Origin: Cryptomeria japonica
Lineage: Eukaryota; Streptophyta; Pinopsida; Cupressales; Cupressaceae
NCBI RefSeq assembly: GCF_030272615.1
Contig: NC_081415.1
Span: 378,561,892 to 378,625,891 of the forward strand
Length of the DNA stretch: 64,000 bases
Direction: 5' to 3'
Shown here: piece after piece, positions 1-11,712 of the stretch
How the letters are laid out: every line of letters starts with the position of its first letter
Numbering within the stretch: the first letter of the stretch is position 1
Notes under the pieces: model-generated
Told to the model about the DNA's origin: nothing
Databases searched by the model: none
What the model saw: the letters and a program-made list of their open reading frames with translations, nothing else
Position numbers and translations under genes: made by a program

Positions 1-1568
1 ATAGTTAAAGGACACTCCCAAATTCGGGTACATCAAAAGCATAAAAGCAATAGTTATAGTGGCTAAGGGTCCCAAAACCAAGAGATCAATAATGAATACA
101 GGATCAAGTGCAAACACCATTATCATGATCACTATACAAAGGTCACAGTCCATTCACTGGAAAACAAATAAGAGAGAAATAATGACTTAAGATGCAAAGC
201 ACAGTCTTCCATTCATCAAGATAGTAGCATCAAAGTAAATACAATGAAAAATACAGTCTTAGAAAGGAATCTTGATATTAATAAGGACATTGGAATTTAT
301 AGCATTATAACTGATCAAAAGTCACCATCATGGAGGTATCCTTCACAATCATATGATATAACAAGAATGAATAATGTATTGATAGCCATCAAAGAGTTTT
401 TCATAGTGTTTTATTGTAGTAGAAAAGTGATCATGATTATAATTTCAATCCAAATACCTTCAAAGGAGGAACTTCAACATAGGATTAGCAATCTAAGGAC
501 AGTTTGCAACCATGGAATTTATAAATAGTTCAAAGTCCAACACAATGAATAATGAAATACTACTACAACAATTCTTCATGGATAGTCCATAGCCTTATAA
601 CAAATACACTAAAAAGGGCAAAAAAGATCACTATTAGCATGGGTTTGAGACAATATAAAATGATCAAAATATATAGTTATTAGCAATCATAAATTGTCTT
701 AGAGGATTGACAAAGAAAAACATAGGTGTTCTCCTCATAGAACATAGAGATATGAAGCAATAACGAGATGTGACGTAACAGTTATAAAATTTGGATGAAC
801 TCAAAGAGACATTTACAAATACAACCTACCCTTTATAATACCTAATTGAAAAAATGGATGCAATGCAAGTCCTTGTATCAATAATGTTTGGTAGATAGTA
901 AAAAACTAGAACAATAAATTCCATATAAAAGTGGTTAGACTTAAAATGATAAGGAAAATTTAAAAATGCTAAAGAAAATGTCAACTAATAAAAAAACTTA
1001 CAAGGATGAGGCATATTCATAACTTTTGCAGTCCCGCCATGCATATCAACACTAGAAGCAACTCATACTGTTAGTGTACATACAAGACAATATGGGAGTT
1101 CATTATACCCAACAACTTGTGGTGTTGTTATTCGTGTTGGCTCTATTGGACCCTGCAATTAAGATTCAATATACATTATTCAATAAGATTAACTGTGCAA
1201 CATAATGAAATATTGAAAAGTGTGTTATCTTATTTAGCTTCACTTGGTTTTGAGAATAGTTTAATATTCTCTACTTAACAGGGCCAACCATGTGAAGGTG
1301 GAAGCTCATTTGGCCCCTCCCCCCTAAGATCACTCTAAGTTCCCCGTTAACATCTAACATTCATTAATTCTTTCTACCTTTAATAAAATATAACATTCAT
1401 TCATTAATATCACATAACATTCATTAACACATAGCATTGATCAACATTAATTAACATGCAACATTCATCAATATTAATTAACACATATCATTCATAACCA
1501 TTCATTAGCACACAATTACATTCATTAACACATAAAAATCAATTATTATCAAATAAGGTATATTACAA
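1..1568. other. AT-rich sequence without a recognisable gene
   Basis: Both strands hold only short frames with no family resemblance. The stretch lies downstream, in the minus-strand sense, of the last exon of the CACTA accessory gene, so part of it may be the 3' end of that element. I looked for a CACTA terminal repeat. Several CACTA pentamers occur (for example near 130, 606 and 630), but none has a matching inverted TAGTG end in view, so no boundary is drawn. Confidence 0.5.
1345..1545. repeat. Degenerate tandem repeat of an ACATTCATTAACACAT-like unit
   Basis: Variants of ACATTCATTAA and AACATTAATTAACA recur about every 15-30 bases across this stretch. The copies are imperfect, so this looks like an old, eroded low-complexity array. 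It lies just beyond the last visible exon of the minus-strand CACTA accessory gene and could be subterminal sequence of that element. That placement is inference. Confidence 0.5.
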
Positions 1569-4500
1569 TCATTTCTTTTTTTGTTTTTTATTTGAAGCTA
1601 TGAAAAGAATAAGTGGAGAATCATTTTCTTCATCATTTTCCCCCTCTTCAGTTGTTCTATCCTCTGCTCGTGATCTTGATGTATGCCTAGTCTTATACTA
1701 AGGACGAGGACACTGAAGCGAAGGGGAGTCCTCTGCAATAACAAAGAAATAGGTTAAATTCAAAACATTTTTTATTATTGTTACAAGTATTTCTTTAATT
1801 TAGAGAACATAACTGTGGCACTCTTTACTTGATGGGGCCACATCATTTTGTCTAGCCTCAACCTCAACATGCTAAACACCCTCTACATCCTCTGGAATTG
1901 AAATACTAAAGGTTACATTAATGTTGAACACCAATTGCAATTAAATTTGTTTAAAGGATTAACCATGGTCCTCTTTACCTGATTGGGGAACATCATGTTC
2001 CTGATGTTGTGTACCCGGATCCTGCTCCACTTGGTCACCACTGACTACATGCTCTTAAATATTAACAAAAAAGATTACATTAATTACTACACTAATTAAA
2101 AATTAAGATGTTTAATTGTATTAATAATTACATAAATAAATTTGAATAGCACATGAATACCTCCACTACTAGGATGCACATCTGGACCTTCATGTGTAGG
2201 TCATGTTTCACGATTAGCATGCTACATTCCAATGTCATGCGCATTGTTATCATTGCTTGCTTATTTAAAACAAATATAGTCACTTTATGTTGGAACTCAA
2301 CATCAATTAGATTATTGGTAAAGTATTCAATTTGAAACAATTTTCATTTAGCTTATTTACCTGTGTGATGGATGCACTAGAATCTTGTGTTTTCCCACTC
2401 AATTCTCATAGTCGTTCAGCCACGGCTGTATAGCCTTGCTGGTAGACAATTATCTTGTCATCTTCTATGGGCGCTCTATTGAATTCAGAGCCCTGAATTT
2501 TTGCTTGGTATCATAAATTTGGCTTGCATTGTTTGATCAAAAAAAAAATCGTTTGCAATTTATAAAAATTTTGATGAAATATTTCATTTGCTGATACTTA
2601 CAATTCATGCAAAAAGTTTCATATAACCACTAGAGCCGAGTTTGTGTTTCCCGTGCTTTTCTTGTCTTGCCTTAGTTTCCTTTGACGTGTCACTCAGTCT
2701 ATGAAAAGTTTGAAATATGTTAGATTATATAAATATAAAGAGTAATTAATTAGTACATAATTACATTCTTAATAGTATCCCATACCTTCTTTTGGCGTCT
2801 TTTGGTGTATTTCCTTTTTTCCTTTCAATTATCTCCTTGGCATCCAAAATTAGGTCCCTCCTCTCTGAAATCATGGGGGGATGCTCGTACTTTACGTTCT
2901 TCTCTAAATAGGTCTTGTATTGGTCCCTCACATACTTTAGATATGTGCTAGCTTTTAAAAAGAGCTTGGTTTTGTCGAATGTGTCATTTCTAAAAAACTC
3001 GACCATACGGTTTGTCAATTCATCTTTTAACCTTTTTTCTTCTTCATTCCACCTTTTAAAGCAAAAATAAACATGTTAGATTTAGAAATGAACTGAAGCT
3101 ACCTTTATTATAGTTCAAAAAATGGATCAAAGGAAAACTATTCTAGCAATGATATGAAATCAAAATAGTGGATTAGGGTTAATTCACATATGTTGTTCCA
3201 CCTTTTATGTATGGTGGGCCCAAATATCTGCAATGCAATGCCATTAAGATTTTTATAAAAAATATCATTTCCTGCAAAAAATTAATGGGATCATTAGTCC
3301 AAAATGAGTGATCAGAAAGTAAATTACAATTAGACTATATATAATAATAATTTTAAAGTACCTAGAACCTTCTGTATCTTTAAGGGAATCAATTCTTCAT
3401 CGCTCACCACCAATGTGGCCTGCAACGTTCCCATACTAGCAATACGAGAAGATTCAGAAAATGATGGTATGTTATCAGCAGTAGTCACCTCTAGCGCATC
3501 CTCATGTGCATCTCCTACTGCAGAAAATGAATCCAATATGAAATGCCCCCAAGAAAGAACGCTTCAAGGAAATAAACACATAATAGAAGATAGAGAAAAA
3601 GAGAGATCTACCAACAGTGGGTGGGCCAACATGACATGCATTAGAGGATGTCTGCATGTTGCATTTTGCTAACATTGCAGTTGGCAATACAAGTGGGGCT
3701 AACCTTTGATGAGGCGCCGATGGCATTTGCACAAGAACATTGACAACACCTGAAGAATAATACATTAAATATATGAAAACTGCAAGAATTGTGAACAAGG
3801 ATGAAACCTTTATTATGAACATTGACAGTATCAAGTATGATGTATTTTGGGTACTCAAAGTGATAATCCAAGCAAGTGATAAGCCAAGAAAATTGTCATC
3901 ACCTGAACTACTTGCAATACCCTGATCATGGCCATCAGGTTGATGAGGATGCATAAATTTATGTAAAAACAACACGTACATATTTCAATTAATGACATAA
4001 AAGAGTATAAAATATAAACCATTATTGAACTTTTGTTATAATTAAAGCTTTCATTACTACTTACTTGCAAGTTTTCTGTTTTCCACATCAATTTTTGCAC
4101 CCTCTCTTGTATCTCATCATTCTGAGGCTCCACGGATACCAAAGCAACAATCTCTCTACTAATTTTTCTAATAGATTTTTTTTATTAATTCTATAGGGTT
4201 TGTGGAATTTGCAATGTCATCATCACTTAATACTGTTGAGTCCACACCCCTAGAGAGGTGCTCAGGTATTGCAGCTCCCTTTCCCTTTCCCTGAACATCC
4301 ATCTGTGACAAGAATATCATTAACAATTACAAAATCACTAAAACACTCAAGAAAAGAAAATAAATATAACAGTTTGCTTCTATCTAATTTGTACAATTAC
4401 AATGAGGTTTACCTGCTCAGTAGAAGTGTTGTGACCTACATCCCTATCTGTGCTATGTGATGGATCCATGTCGCCCTGTGACAAAGAAAAAATATAAAAA

Positions 4501-5153
4501 CATTAGCGAAATGAAACCAATAGACTTAGCAAAAAAACTTCATAATAAAATAGTATATTGGAGTCATTAATTGGAGGTTGGTTAATTTAAATGGTATATA
4601 GTATGTACCATCCCATGATGGTAACTTTGTTTGTATCTATACGATTCAAATTGTAATCGATTGGTAGCTCTACCCTTGTACTTATTGATTTTATCACACA
4701 TACAAATACATTATTTCCCTCGTGCGCCTCAAATATGAAATTGGGTTGTTTATTAGTTGACCCAAGTCGCGTACTATTTATAAAACCTGCAATATTCCCT
4801 ATTTCTTTTGGCCTTCCATCAGTGTATACAACCACTCATTTACTTTGATCATTATCTTTATGTTGTATATAATTTGCTAACAGTGCATACCTATGCATAC
4901 TTTTTTTATATCAAACAATCTACATCCAATTATTGTAATTGTAACAAGGTCTGACAAACTCCATCAATTCAGCAACTTTTTTGTAACGGACCTTTATGTT
5001 GTTTGTGGAAAATAGGCCCAAACCATGTAACGACAAAGGTGCCATCAATATATCCTATCGTTAACACAAAAATCGGTGTTTATTGAAGGAAGTTACTTGG
5101 GTACCCATTATTTCTGTAGATGTTTGTACCTCAAGGGCACCTCAATGTCACCT
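1569..5153 (-). pseudogene. CACTA accessory gene, multi-exon, with Transposase_24-like segment
   Basis: On the minus strand, short exons with plausible GT-AG borders run from about 5.1 kb to a stop at 1569-1571. The clearest part is 3018-2803 joined across a 90-100 base intron to about 2703-2600. The exon ends in DAKRR at a GTATGG donor and resumes at LSDTSKETKARQ, followed by HKLGSSGYMK. This matches the PP...W...AR...H..GS pattern at the end of plant Ptta/En/Spm (Transposase_24) proteins. A later block reads SEFNRAP...VYQQGYTAVAERL. Small acidic exons at about 2195-2160, 2046-1978 and 1895-1830 resemble one another (ending DVPQSG, DVAPSS) and share GTAAAGAG-like donors. The last exon ends in a lysine-rich tail (KKQKKK), possibly a nuclear localisation signal. 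Several exons contain stops, so the gene is broken. Exon limits are my reading and were not tested. Confidence 0.55.
4593..4840 (-). pseudogene. SET-domain-like fragment inside the CACTA element
   Basis: An open minus-strand frame of about 80 codons reads GNIAGFINSTR, then PNFIFEAHEGNNVFVCVIKSI, then VELPIDYNLNRID. This order (N-S, PN, V..A.K.I, EL..DYN) resembles the C-terminal half of SET lysine-methyltransferase domains, where the NHSC, PN and EEL..DY blocks form the cofactor pocket. The upstream half is not readable, and the usual glycine before EEL is replaced (STRVEL). It lies about 0.3 kb from the copia-1 insertion and in the same orientation as the CACTA genes, so it may be a captured host exon or part of the accessory gene. 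The family call rests on motif spacing only. Confidence 0.42.
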
Positions 5154-5158
5154 TTGGT
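5122..5158. repeat. 37-base duplication of target sequence, left copy
   Basis: This stretch, starting GTTTGTACCTCAAGGG, is repeated with one substitution at 11713-11749, immediately after the right LTR of copia-1. A normal copia insertion would duplicate only about 5 bases (here GTTTG). Instead 32 further bases of empty-site sequence precede a truncated left LTR. The last five bases, TTGGT, are shared with LTR position 25 onward. Confidence 0.85.
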
Positions 5159-6243
5159 TTTGTCATTGATGTCAACACTTATCCTTCTAGAGATCTACAT
5201 TATTGATTTGGCACTATGGTTATATTGGTTTACTATTGAATCGACACATTGTGCTCACTGGCAAGGTTAGTGGCTTATGCATAGTCACTGATATATGCTC
5301 ACCATCTTGTTATAATGTTCACCGGAAGCGATGATAAGTTGGAGATCATTTGGTTATGTCGAAGATATGGTTTGGATACTTGGTTTTGGTGTTTTGGCTA
5401 TTGGTCTAATCAGATTGAGATATTTGTTGTTATCGGTAGATTGGTCTAGGTTATGGACTGATATACGTTATCTACTCCAGATTAGCACGACATGTTATGG
5501 AGATTGTTTATTGATTGGTTATTATGGTAAATGTATTGAACTGACATGTTGTATCACATCAAGACTTATTTGTAATTGATTTAATTGTAATATTCTTAGT
5601 GAGCCGACCTACACAATTGGTCTTAGGTTTTGTATAAATGTAAGATCTCATTTGTGAGATGAAAGTATGGTCATGGTATGGTATTGTAACATGGTATGTG
5701 TGAAGATTGAAGATCATATGAGAAGACCATAGAGCGAATCAAGAAGACATGATTTGAAGGTTAAAGGAAGGTTTAAAGGTGTTTATCAGAGCTTAAACTG
5801 GTACTGAATCCAGCATTGCAGATGCACTTTGAAGCAGTACATTATTCTAGGATTTAACCATCCTACTATAGTTAGTGCGACTCCCATTATTGAGCAGTGT
5901 GCTCTAGGCGATTGGCCTTTCTGCATGTGCAGACCCCATTTGTATACACATACTATCTGTAGTAGTATCATCTGATTGTGGGTAAGGTTTCCCACCATGG
6001 TTTTTCCCCTTATAGGGTTTCCACATCAAAATATTTGTGTTATGTGTTGTGGATGTTGTTTCTCTTTCTATTTCATGCATTAAGTTTCACCGGTATTGAT
6101 ATACACTGTTAATCTGTTTAACTGGCATAAAGTTTGGTCTACCTATATTAAGTATTAATTTGGATTAATTTATAATTGGGTTGAAATTCATTTACAATTG
6201 ATTCACCCCCCCTCCCTCTCAGTTGTCCTTTTGGTTCCTAACA
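5154..6243 (+). repeat. Left (5') LTR of copia-1, first 24 bases missing
   Basis: It matches 10646-11712 from the shared TTGGTTTTGTCATTGATGTC to the terminal CCTAACA. The right LTR starts TGTTGGTATTATGG; the left copy lacks this start and is joined instead to target sequence. The 3' end carries a CCCCCCCTCCCTCTCAG block also found in the LTRs of copia-2, A and B. Confidence 0.9.
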
Positions 6244-6262
6244 ATCGGTTTCAGAGCCAAGT
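6244..6262 (+). other. Primer binding site of copia-1 (initiator tRNA-Met type)
   Basis: Directly after the LTR the sequence reads ATCGGTTTCAGAGCC. The canonical plant initiator-Met site is TGGTATCAGAGC, and copia-2 has ATTGGTATCAGAGCC at the same place, so two substitutions are visible here. Confidence 0.85.
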
Positions 6263-6300
6263 TCTCTTTTTGCAGAAGCCTAATAGCTTGAGGAGATCCT

Positions 6301-6937
6301 GTGGCAACAAACATTTTCAGGAAGGACAGTCCTAAACTTGATGGAACTAACTATGGTATATGGAAGATCAGAATGGAGACACATTTGAATTGCATTGGAA
6401 GAGACACATGGGAAGTTAAAAAGAATGACTATGTTGGTCCTACTCTGAATCAACCTAATCCACCGACATTGGGTAAGGACTTGGAGAATGATTGCAAAGC
6501 AAGAGAAGCACTTCTGAGCGCATTATCAGACCAATCTACTACTAAATCTATTTGGGATAAATTGGAAACATTGAATGAAGGAGATACCGCTGTCAAAATT
6601 ACAAAACTAGAATGTTACCGGGTTAAGTATGAAAATTTGAAAATGGAAGAAGATGAAAGAATTTTTGTTTTTATGGAAAGATTTAATGAAATTGTTTTAG
6701 GGATACAATGTTGTGGAGGATCCTTAAGTAAAGATGAAATTGCTTCTAAAGTTTTAAGATCTTTGCCACTGGCTTACAAAATGAAAGTAACTTTTATTAA
6801 TGAGTTGAGAACAATGCCTAATACATCAGTATGTAGAGATACCTTGGTTGGAAAACTTTCAGCATTTGAGCTTGAGGAATTTGGTCATGTTGCTACAACT
6901 AAGACTGATTTATCCTTTAGAGCATCATCATCTACAA

Positions 6938-6977
<40 letters not shown>

Positions 6978-7383
6978 TAACAAATCTGATTGGAAAGCAC
7001 TTTATGCAAAAGAACTTGAAGATATTAGGAGGGAAAATGAAGAACTGGAAGAACTTGAAGCACTATTTGCAAGGAAGATGCCTAAAGGTCTAGTTGGAAG
7101 TAAGTATGAAGGTAAAACACCATTTAAATGTTTTAATTACAATAAAGTTGGTCATATAGCATCTAGATGTCTTGACAGACATGCAAGATTAAGAGAGGAA
7201 GCTAAAAGAACATATAAGCCTAACCTTGAATATCACAGATACAGATTTAAGAAGAACATAGATAAATCATGTTACTATGATGATGAAGGAGTTATAGATT
7301 ATTTTGATAAAGAACCGACAGATAATGGATGGGCATTTGTTGCAATAAAAGAAGATCAATCGACACCTATTGTCCACTGGTAG
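6301..7383 (+). pseudogene. Copia-1 gag (nucleocapsid protein), broken
   Basis: The gag protein packages element RNA in virus-like particles. The frame starts VATNIFRKDSPKLDGTNYGI; at the first codon copia-2 has ATG and this copy has GTG, so the start is mutated. The middle shows the copia gag pattern (IWDKLETLNEG, then ERIFVFMERFNEIV). A serine run of about 15 residues is encoded by a TCA repeat at 6937-6977 and is absent from copia-2. A CCHC-type knuckle follows with its first positions altered (CFNYNKVGHIASRC, where a C-x2-C is expected), and the same CFNYNK is present in copia-2. The frame shifts by one base near 7365, so gag and pol are no longer continuous. Confidence 0.88.
6937..6977 (+). 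repeat. TCA trinucleotide repeat inside copia-1 gag
   Basis: About 13 ATC/TCA units in a row encode polyserine between the capsid-like and zinc-knuckle parts of gag. Copia-2 has a short non-repetitive linker at the same place. The repeat keeps frame. Confidence 0.9.
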
Positions 7384-10307
7384 AGCAGGCCCTGGCAGGT
7401 AAAATTGAGGAAAAAGATGAATGGATCATTGATAGTGAATGTTCACATCATATGTTTGGTGATAAAAGTAAATTCTTATCTTTTCAAGAATAATATGGAG
7501 GTCTAGTAAGATTTGGTGATGATAAAGCTTCTTTACTCAAAGGAAAAGGCACTATATCTTTGGATGGTAAGCACAATACTGATAATATTTATTATGTTGA
7601 AGGTTTGAAGCATAATCTTTTGAGTGTTGGTCAATTAGTTGAAAAGGGATTTTAGTTAAAATTTAAGAATGGAAAATGCAAAATCAGAAATAGAACTGGA
7701 TTGGAGATTGCAATCGGTAATCAGACTAAAGGTAATGTCTTTCATTTGAATAATAGTGATAAGGCATGTTTGATTTCACATATTGATGAAAGTTGGCTAT
7801 GGCATAAGAGACTTTGTCATGTAAATTTTGACTGCATTGTAAAGATCAATTCAACTAAGGAAGTAAGGGATTTACTTAAGATTGTGAAACCTCATAATCC
7901 GGTATGTAAGGAATGTCAAATGGGAAAGCAAGTTAGAACAACTTTTAAGAGTATTTATGAGAAATCCAATAATGTTCTTGATTTAATTCATATTGACTTG
8001 TGTGGTCGGGCAAGAACAAGAAGTCTATAGGGAGATAGATATTTTATGCTAATTATTGATGATTATTCTAGAATGTGTTGGGTTACTTTTCTCAGGGAGA
8101 AATCAGAGGCTTTTGGAAAATTCAAGTTAAACAAGGCAATGGTAGAGAATGAAACTAGTAACAAAATCAAATGTTTAAGATCTAATCAAGGAGGAGAATT
8201 TACATCTAAGGAATTTAATACATTTTGTGAAGTGAATAGAATCAAAAGACAACTATCAGCACCCCATACACCTCAACAGAATGGAATTGTGGGGAAGAAG
8301 AACATAACTATTCTGTAAGCAGCTAGAAGCATGATATTGGAAGCAAATCTACCTCATGTGTACTAGAGAGAAGCAATAAATACAATAGTTTACACTTTCA
8401 ATAGAGTTCACATCAAAGGTGAAACTGGTAAAACCCCTTATGAACTATGGTTTGGCAATACTCCTACTCTTAAATACTTCAGAATATTTGGAACCAAATG
8501 CTATATTAGGAGAGATGAGTATGTTGGTAAATTTGATCCTAGAAGTGACGAAGGAATATTTCTTGGTTATTCATCTAAGAGAAAGGCATATAGATGTTTT
8601 AATAAAAGATTGCAGAAGATCATTGAAAGTGATAATGTGAAGATAGATGAACACTTTAGAGGAAATTCAAGGTCTGTAGATTCTGAACCGGCAGTTGAGA
8701 TGATCATAAATGAACCAATATAGATTGCATCTATACAAAATGTGGATCCAGTCACACCGACATCATCTGATAATTTCACAGTGACTGAAGAACAATAGCA
8801 TGTGAATAAACCCAGGTATGTAAGACTGAATCACTCAGAAAATCAGATAATTGGGAATAAGTATCAAGGTGTTATGACAAGAGGAAGACTGGCAAATGAA
8901 GAGGTATGCTTGATTTCTCAAATTGAACCAGCATCTGTTATTGAAGCATGTCAAGATGAACATTGGATAAAAGCAATGAAAGATGAATTAGAACAAATTG
9001 AGAAGAACAATACATGTACATTAGTTCCCTGGCCTAAAGACAAAAATGTAATTGGAACTAAATGGGTATTTAGAAATAAAATTAATGAAGATGGTAAGGT
9101 AATCAGGAACAAAGCAAGATTAGTTTGCAAAGGATATTCATAGAAAGAGGGAATTGATTATAATGAAACCTTTGCACTGGTAGCTAGAATTGGGGCAGTT
9201 AGATTATTTCTTGCATTTGTAGCTCATAAGAATAAAGTATATCAGATGGATGTAAAATGTGCATTTTTGAATGGTGATCTTGAAGAGGAAGTTTACATTG
9301 AATAAATTTTCATTGACAAATGATAAAGATATGGTTTGAAGATTAAGGAAAGCTTTGTATGGATTGAAGAAATCTCCTAGAGCTTGGTATGCTAGATTGG
9401 ACAAATATCTTTTGAAGCCTGGTTACACTAAAGGTAATGCTGACAACAACGTATATTACAAAGTGATTAATGATGACATCTTGGTTATTGAATTTTTTGT
9501 TGATGATATCATTTTTGGAGGAGAAGATGGATTGTGTAAGGACTTTGCTAACAAGATGCAGGAAGAATTTGAAATGTCTATGACTGGGGAGATAAAATTC
9601 TTCTTAGGATTGCAAATTTCACAAATTGATAAAGGTATATTTATATGTCAAACAAAATACTTGAAGGAACTACTAAAGAAATTTGGTATGGAAAACTCTA
9701 AACCGGTAAGTACTCCTATGACTACAACTGATAAATTGACATTGAAGGATGATTCAACTCCTGTTAATTAAACAAGATACAAATATATGATTGGAGGTTT
9801 ACTATATTTGACACAAATCAGACCTAATATAATGAATGCAATATGTATTGTTTCAAGGTTTCAGAGTAATCCTAAAGAAAATAATGAATCAACAGTAAAA
9901 AGGATTTTTTGATATCTACAAGGCACAACAAATCTTGGTTTATGGTATCCTAAAGATGAAATTTTTGATTTATGTGCATACATTGATGCAAATTGGGCAG
10001 TAGATGTAGATGACAAAAAGAGTACCACTAGCGGTGCATTCTTTCTTGGCAGCAGATTGATTTCATGGATAAGCAAGACGCAGAGTTGTACATCATTATC
10101 AACAATAGAATCAAAAGCTATTGTAGCAGCAACTAATTGTACTCAGGTATTATGGATTAAGAAAATGTTGAAGCAAAAGAAGTAAGATTGGTTTATGTGA
10201 ATACTAAAGAGAAGATTGCAGATATCTTTACAAAGCCTTTGCCTAAGGAAACCTTTGAATATCTTAGAGAGTAGCTTGGGGTAATACCCTCACCGAAAGA
10301 GACTTAG
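7384..10307 (+). pseudogene. Copia-1 pol: protease, integrase, reverse transcriptase, RNase H, broken
   Basis: Order as in Ty1/copia. The protease has DEWIIDSEC at about 7417-7443, where copia-2 keeps DSG, so its catalytic motif is damaged. GAG-pre-integrase is at about 7780-7960 (LWHKRLCHVNFD). The integrase core has FMLIIDDYSR and QQNGIVGKKN; the glycine at 8292-8294 replaces the DDE glutamate kept in copia-2. Reverse transcriptase runs from about 8960 (WVFRNK) to 9760 with FVDDIIFGG near 9497. RNase H begins near 9965 (CAYIDANWA). Stops at 7653, 8028, 8364, 9303, 9910 and 10272, among others, interrupt it. A 142-base deletion at 10167-10172 removes the D-containing RNase H segment and shifts frame. 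Confidence 0.9.
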
Positions 10308-10388
10308 ATGATTGAAGATTGGCATCAAACTGGCAAAAACTAATAGAGAAATCTATTTCCGACTTTGATGGAGGAGAGCTACTTCTCA

Positions 10389-10621
10389 GGGGGAGTAGTT
10401 GGTTGTATGTTCTGGTATTTATTCTTAATTGCTTTGGCATTTGATGTCAAAGGGGGAGCTATATCTATGGAAAAACATTATTCATTGGGGGAGAGATATA
10501 TACTCTTTTGTATTTTGGTTTTGATTTTTGGTATTGATTGATGGTTTTTGGTTTTAGGCATTCTATTTTGGCACCTAGATGTTTTTCCATCTAGTGTTTC
10601 CATCAATGCAAAGGGGGAGAT
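10389..10621 (+). promoter_or_regulatory. Purine-tract cluster ending in the copia-1 polypurine tract
   Basis: Before the right LTR lie four purine-rich tracts: CAGGGGGAGTAG near 10398, CAAAGGGGGAGC near 10448, GGGGGAGAGA near 10488, and the terminal CAAAGGGGGAGAT abutting the LTR at 10622. Only the last is expected to prime plus-strand DNA. The others sit in a non-coding stretch after RNase H and recur in copia-2. Confidence 0.7.
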
Positions 10622-11712
10622 TGTTGGTATTATGGATGTGTTGCATTGGTTTTGTCATTGATGTCAAAACGTATCCTTCTGGAGATCTACATTGTTGATT
10701 TGGCACTATGGTTATATTGGTTTACTATTGAACCGATACATTTTGTTCACTGGCAAGGTCAGTGGCTTATGCACAGTCACTGGTATATGCTCACCAACAA
10801 GTTATATTGTTCATCGCCAATGATGATAACTTGAAGATCATTTGGTTATGTCAAAGACATGGTTTGGATACTTGGTTTTGGTGTTTTGGTTATTGGGCTA
10901 ATTGGGTTGACATATTTGTTGTTACCAGTAGATTGGTCTAGATTATGGACCGATATATGTTATCTACTCCAGATCAGCATAACACATTATGGAGATTGTT
11001 TATTGACTGATTATTATGGTAAATGTATTGAACCAACATCTTGTATCACATCAAGACTTATTTGTAATTGATTTAATTGTAATATTCTTAGTGAGCCGAC
11101 TTACACATTTGGTTTTAGGTTTTGTATAAATGTAAGATCTCATTTGTGAGATGAATGGTATGGTCATGGTATGGTATTGTAACATGGTATGTGTGAACAT
11201 TGAAGATCATATGAGCAGACATCATTGAAGGTTAAAGGAAGGTTTAAAGGTGTTTATTAGAGCTTAAACCGGTACTGAATCCAGAATTGTAGATGCACTT
11301 TGAAGCAGTACATTATTCTAGGATTTAACCATCCTACTGTAGTCAATGCAAATCCCATTATTGAGAAATGTGCTCTAGGCGGTTGGCCTTTCTGCATGTG
11401 CATACCCCATTTGTATACACATAGTATCTGTAGTAGTATCATCTAATTGTGGGTAAGGTTTCCCACCGTGGTTTTTCCTCTTACAGGGTTTCCACATCAA
11501 AATATTTATGTTATGTGTTGTGGATGTTATTTCTCTTTCTGTTTCATGCATTAATTTTCACCGGTATTGATGTACATTATTAATCTATTTAACCAGCATT
11601 AAGTTTGGTTTACTAGTATTCAGTATTAAGTTGGATTAATTTATAATTGGGTTGAAATTCATTGACAACTGATTCACTCCCCCCCTCTCAGTTTTCCTTT
11701 TGGTTCCTAACA
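10622..11712 (+). repeat. Right (3') LTR of copia-1
   Basis: A complete LTR of 1091 bases with TGTTGG...TAACA ends, directly after the polypurine tract. It differs from the left LTR by scattered substitutions and small indels, for example about 25 bases present near 5722 but not near 11220. Confidence 0.92.

Larger units (their letters stand above)
5154..11712 (+). mobile_element. Ty1/copia LTR retrotransposon, copia-1
   Basis: About 6.56 kb, with LTRs of 1.09 kb, a tRNA-Met-type primer site, gag, pol in copia order (protease, integrase, reverse transcriptase, RNase H) and a polypurine tract. It is inserted in the CACTA accessory gene. It is clearly related to copia-2 at 39622-54150, which gives a base-by-base comparison. 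The element is defective: its gag start is GTG, protease DSG reads DSE, the integrase catalytic glutamate reads glycine, there are many stops, and 142 bases of RNase H are deleted. Its left LTR lacks the first 24 bases. Confidence 0.93.

Noticed and set aside
244-528. 94-codon plus-strand frame
   Set aside because: Low-complexity AT-rich codons, no domain, no splice or start support.
600-640. CACTA terminal inverted repeat
   Set aside because: CACTA pentamers occur here, but there is no matching inverted end and no 3-base target duplication that I could pair.
2761-3018. Independent 85-residue protein
   Set aside because: It is one exon of the CACTA accessory gene; the frame continues across an intron with GTATGG donor and AG acceptor.
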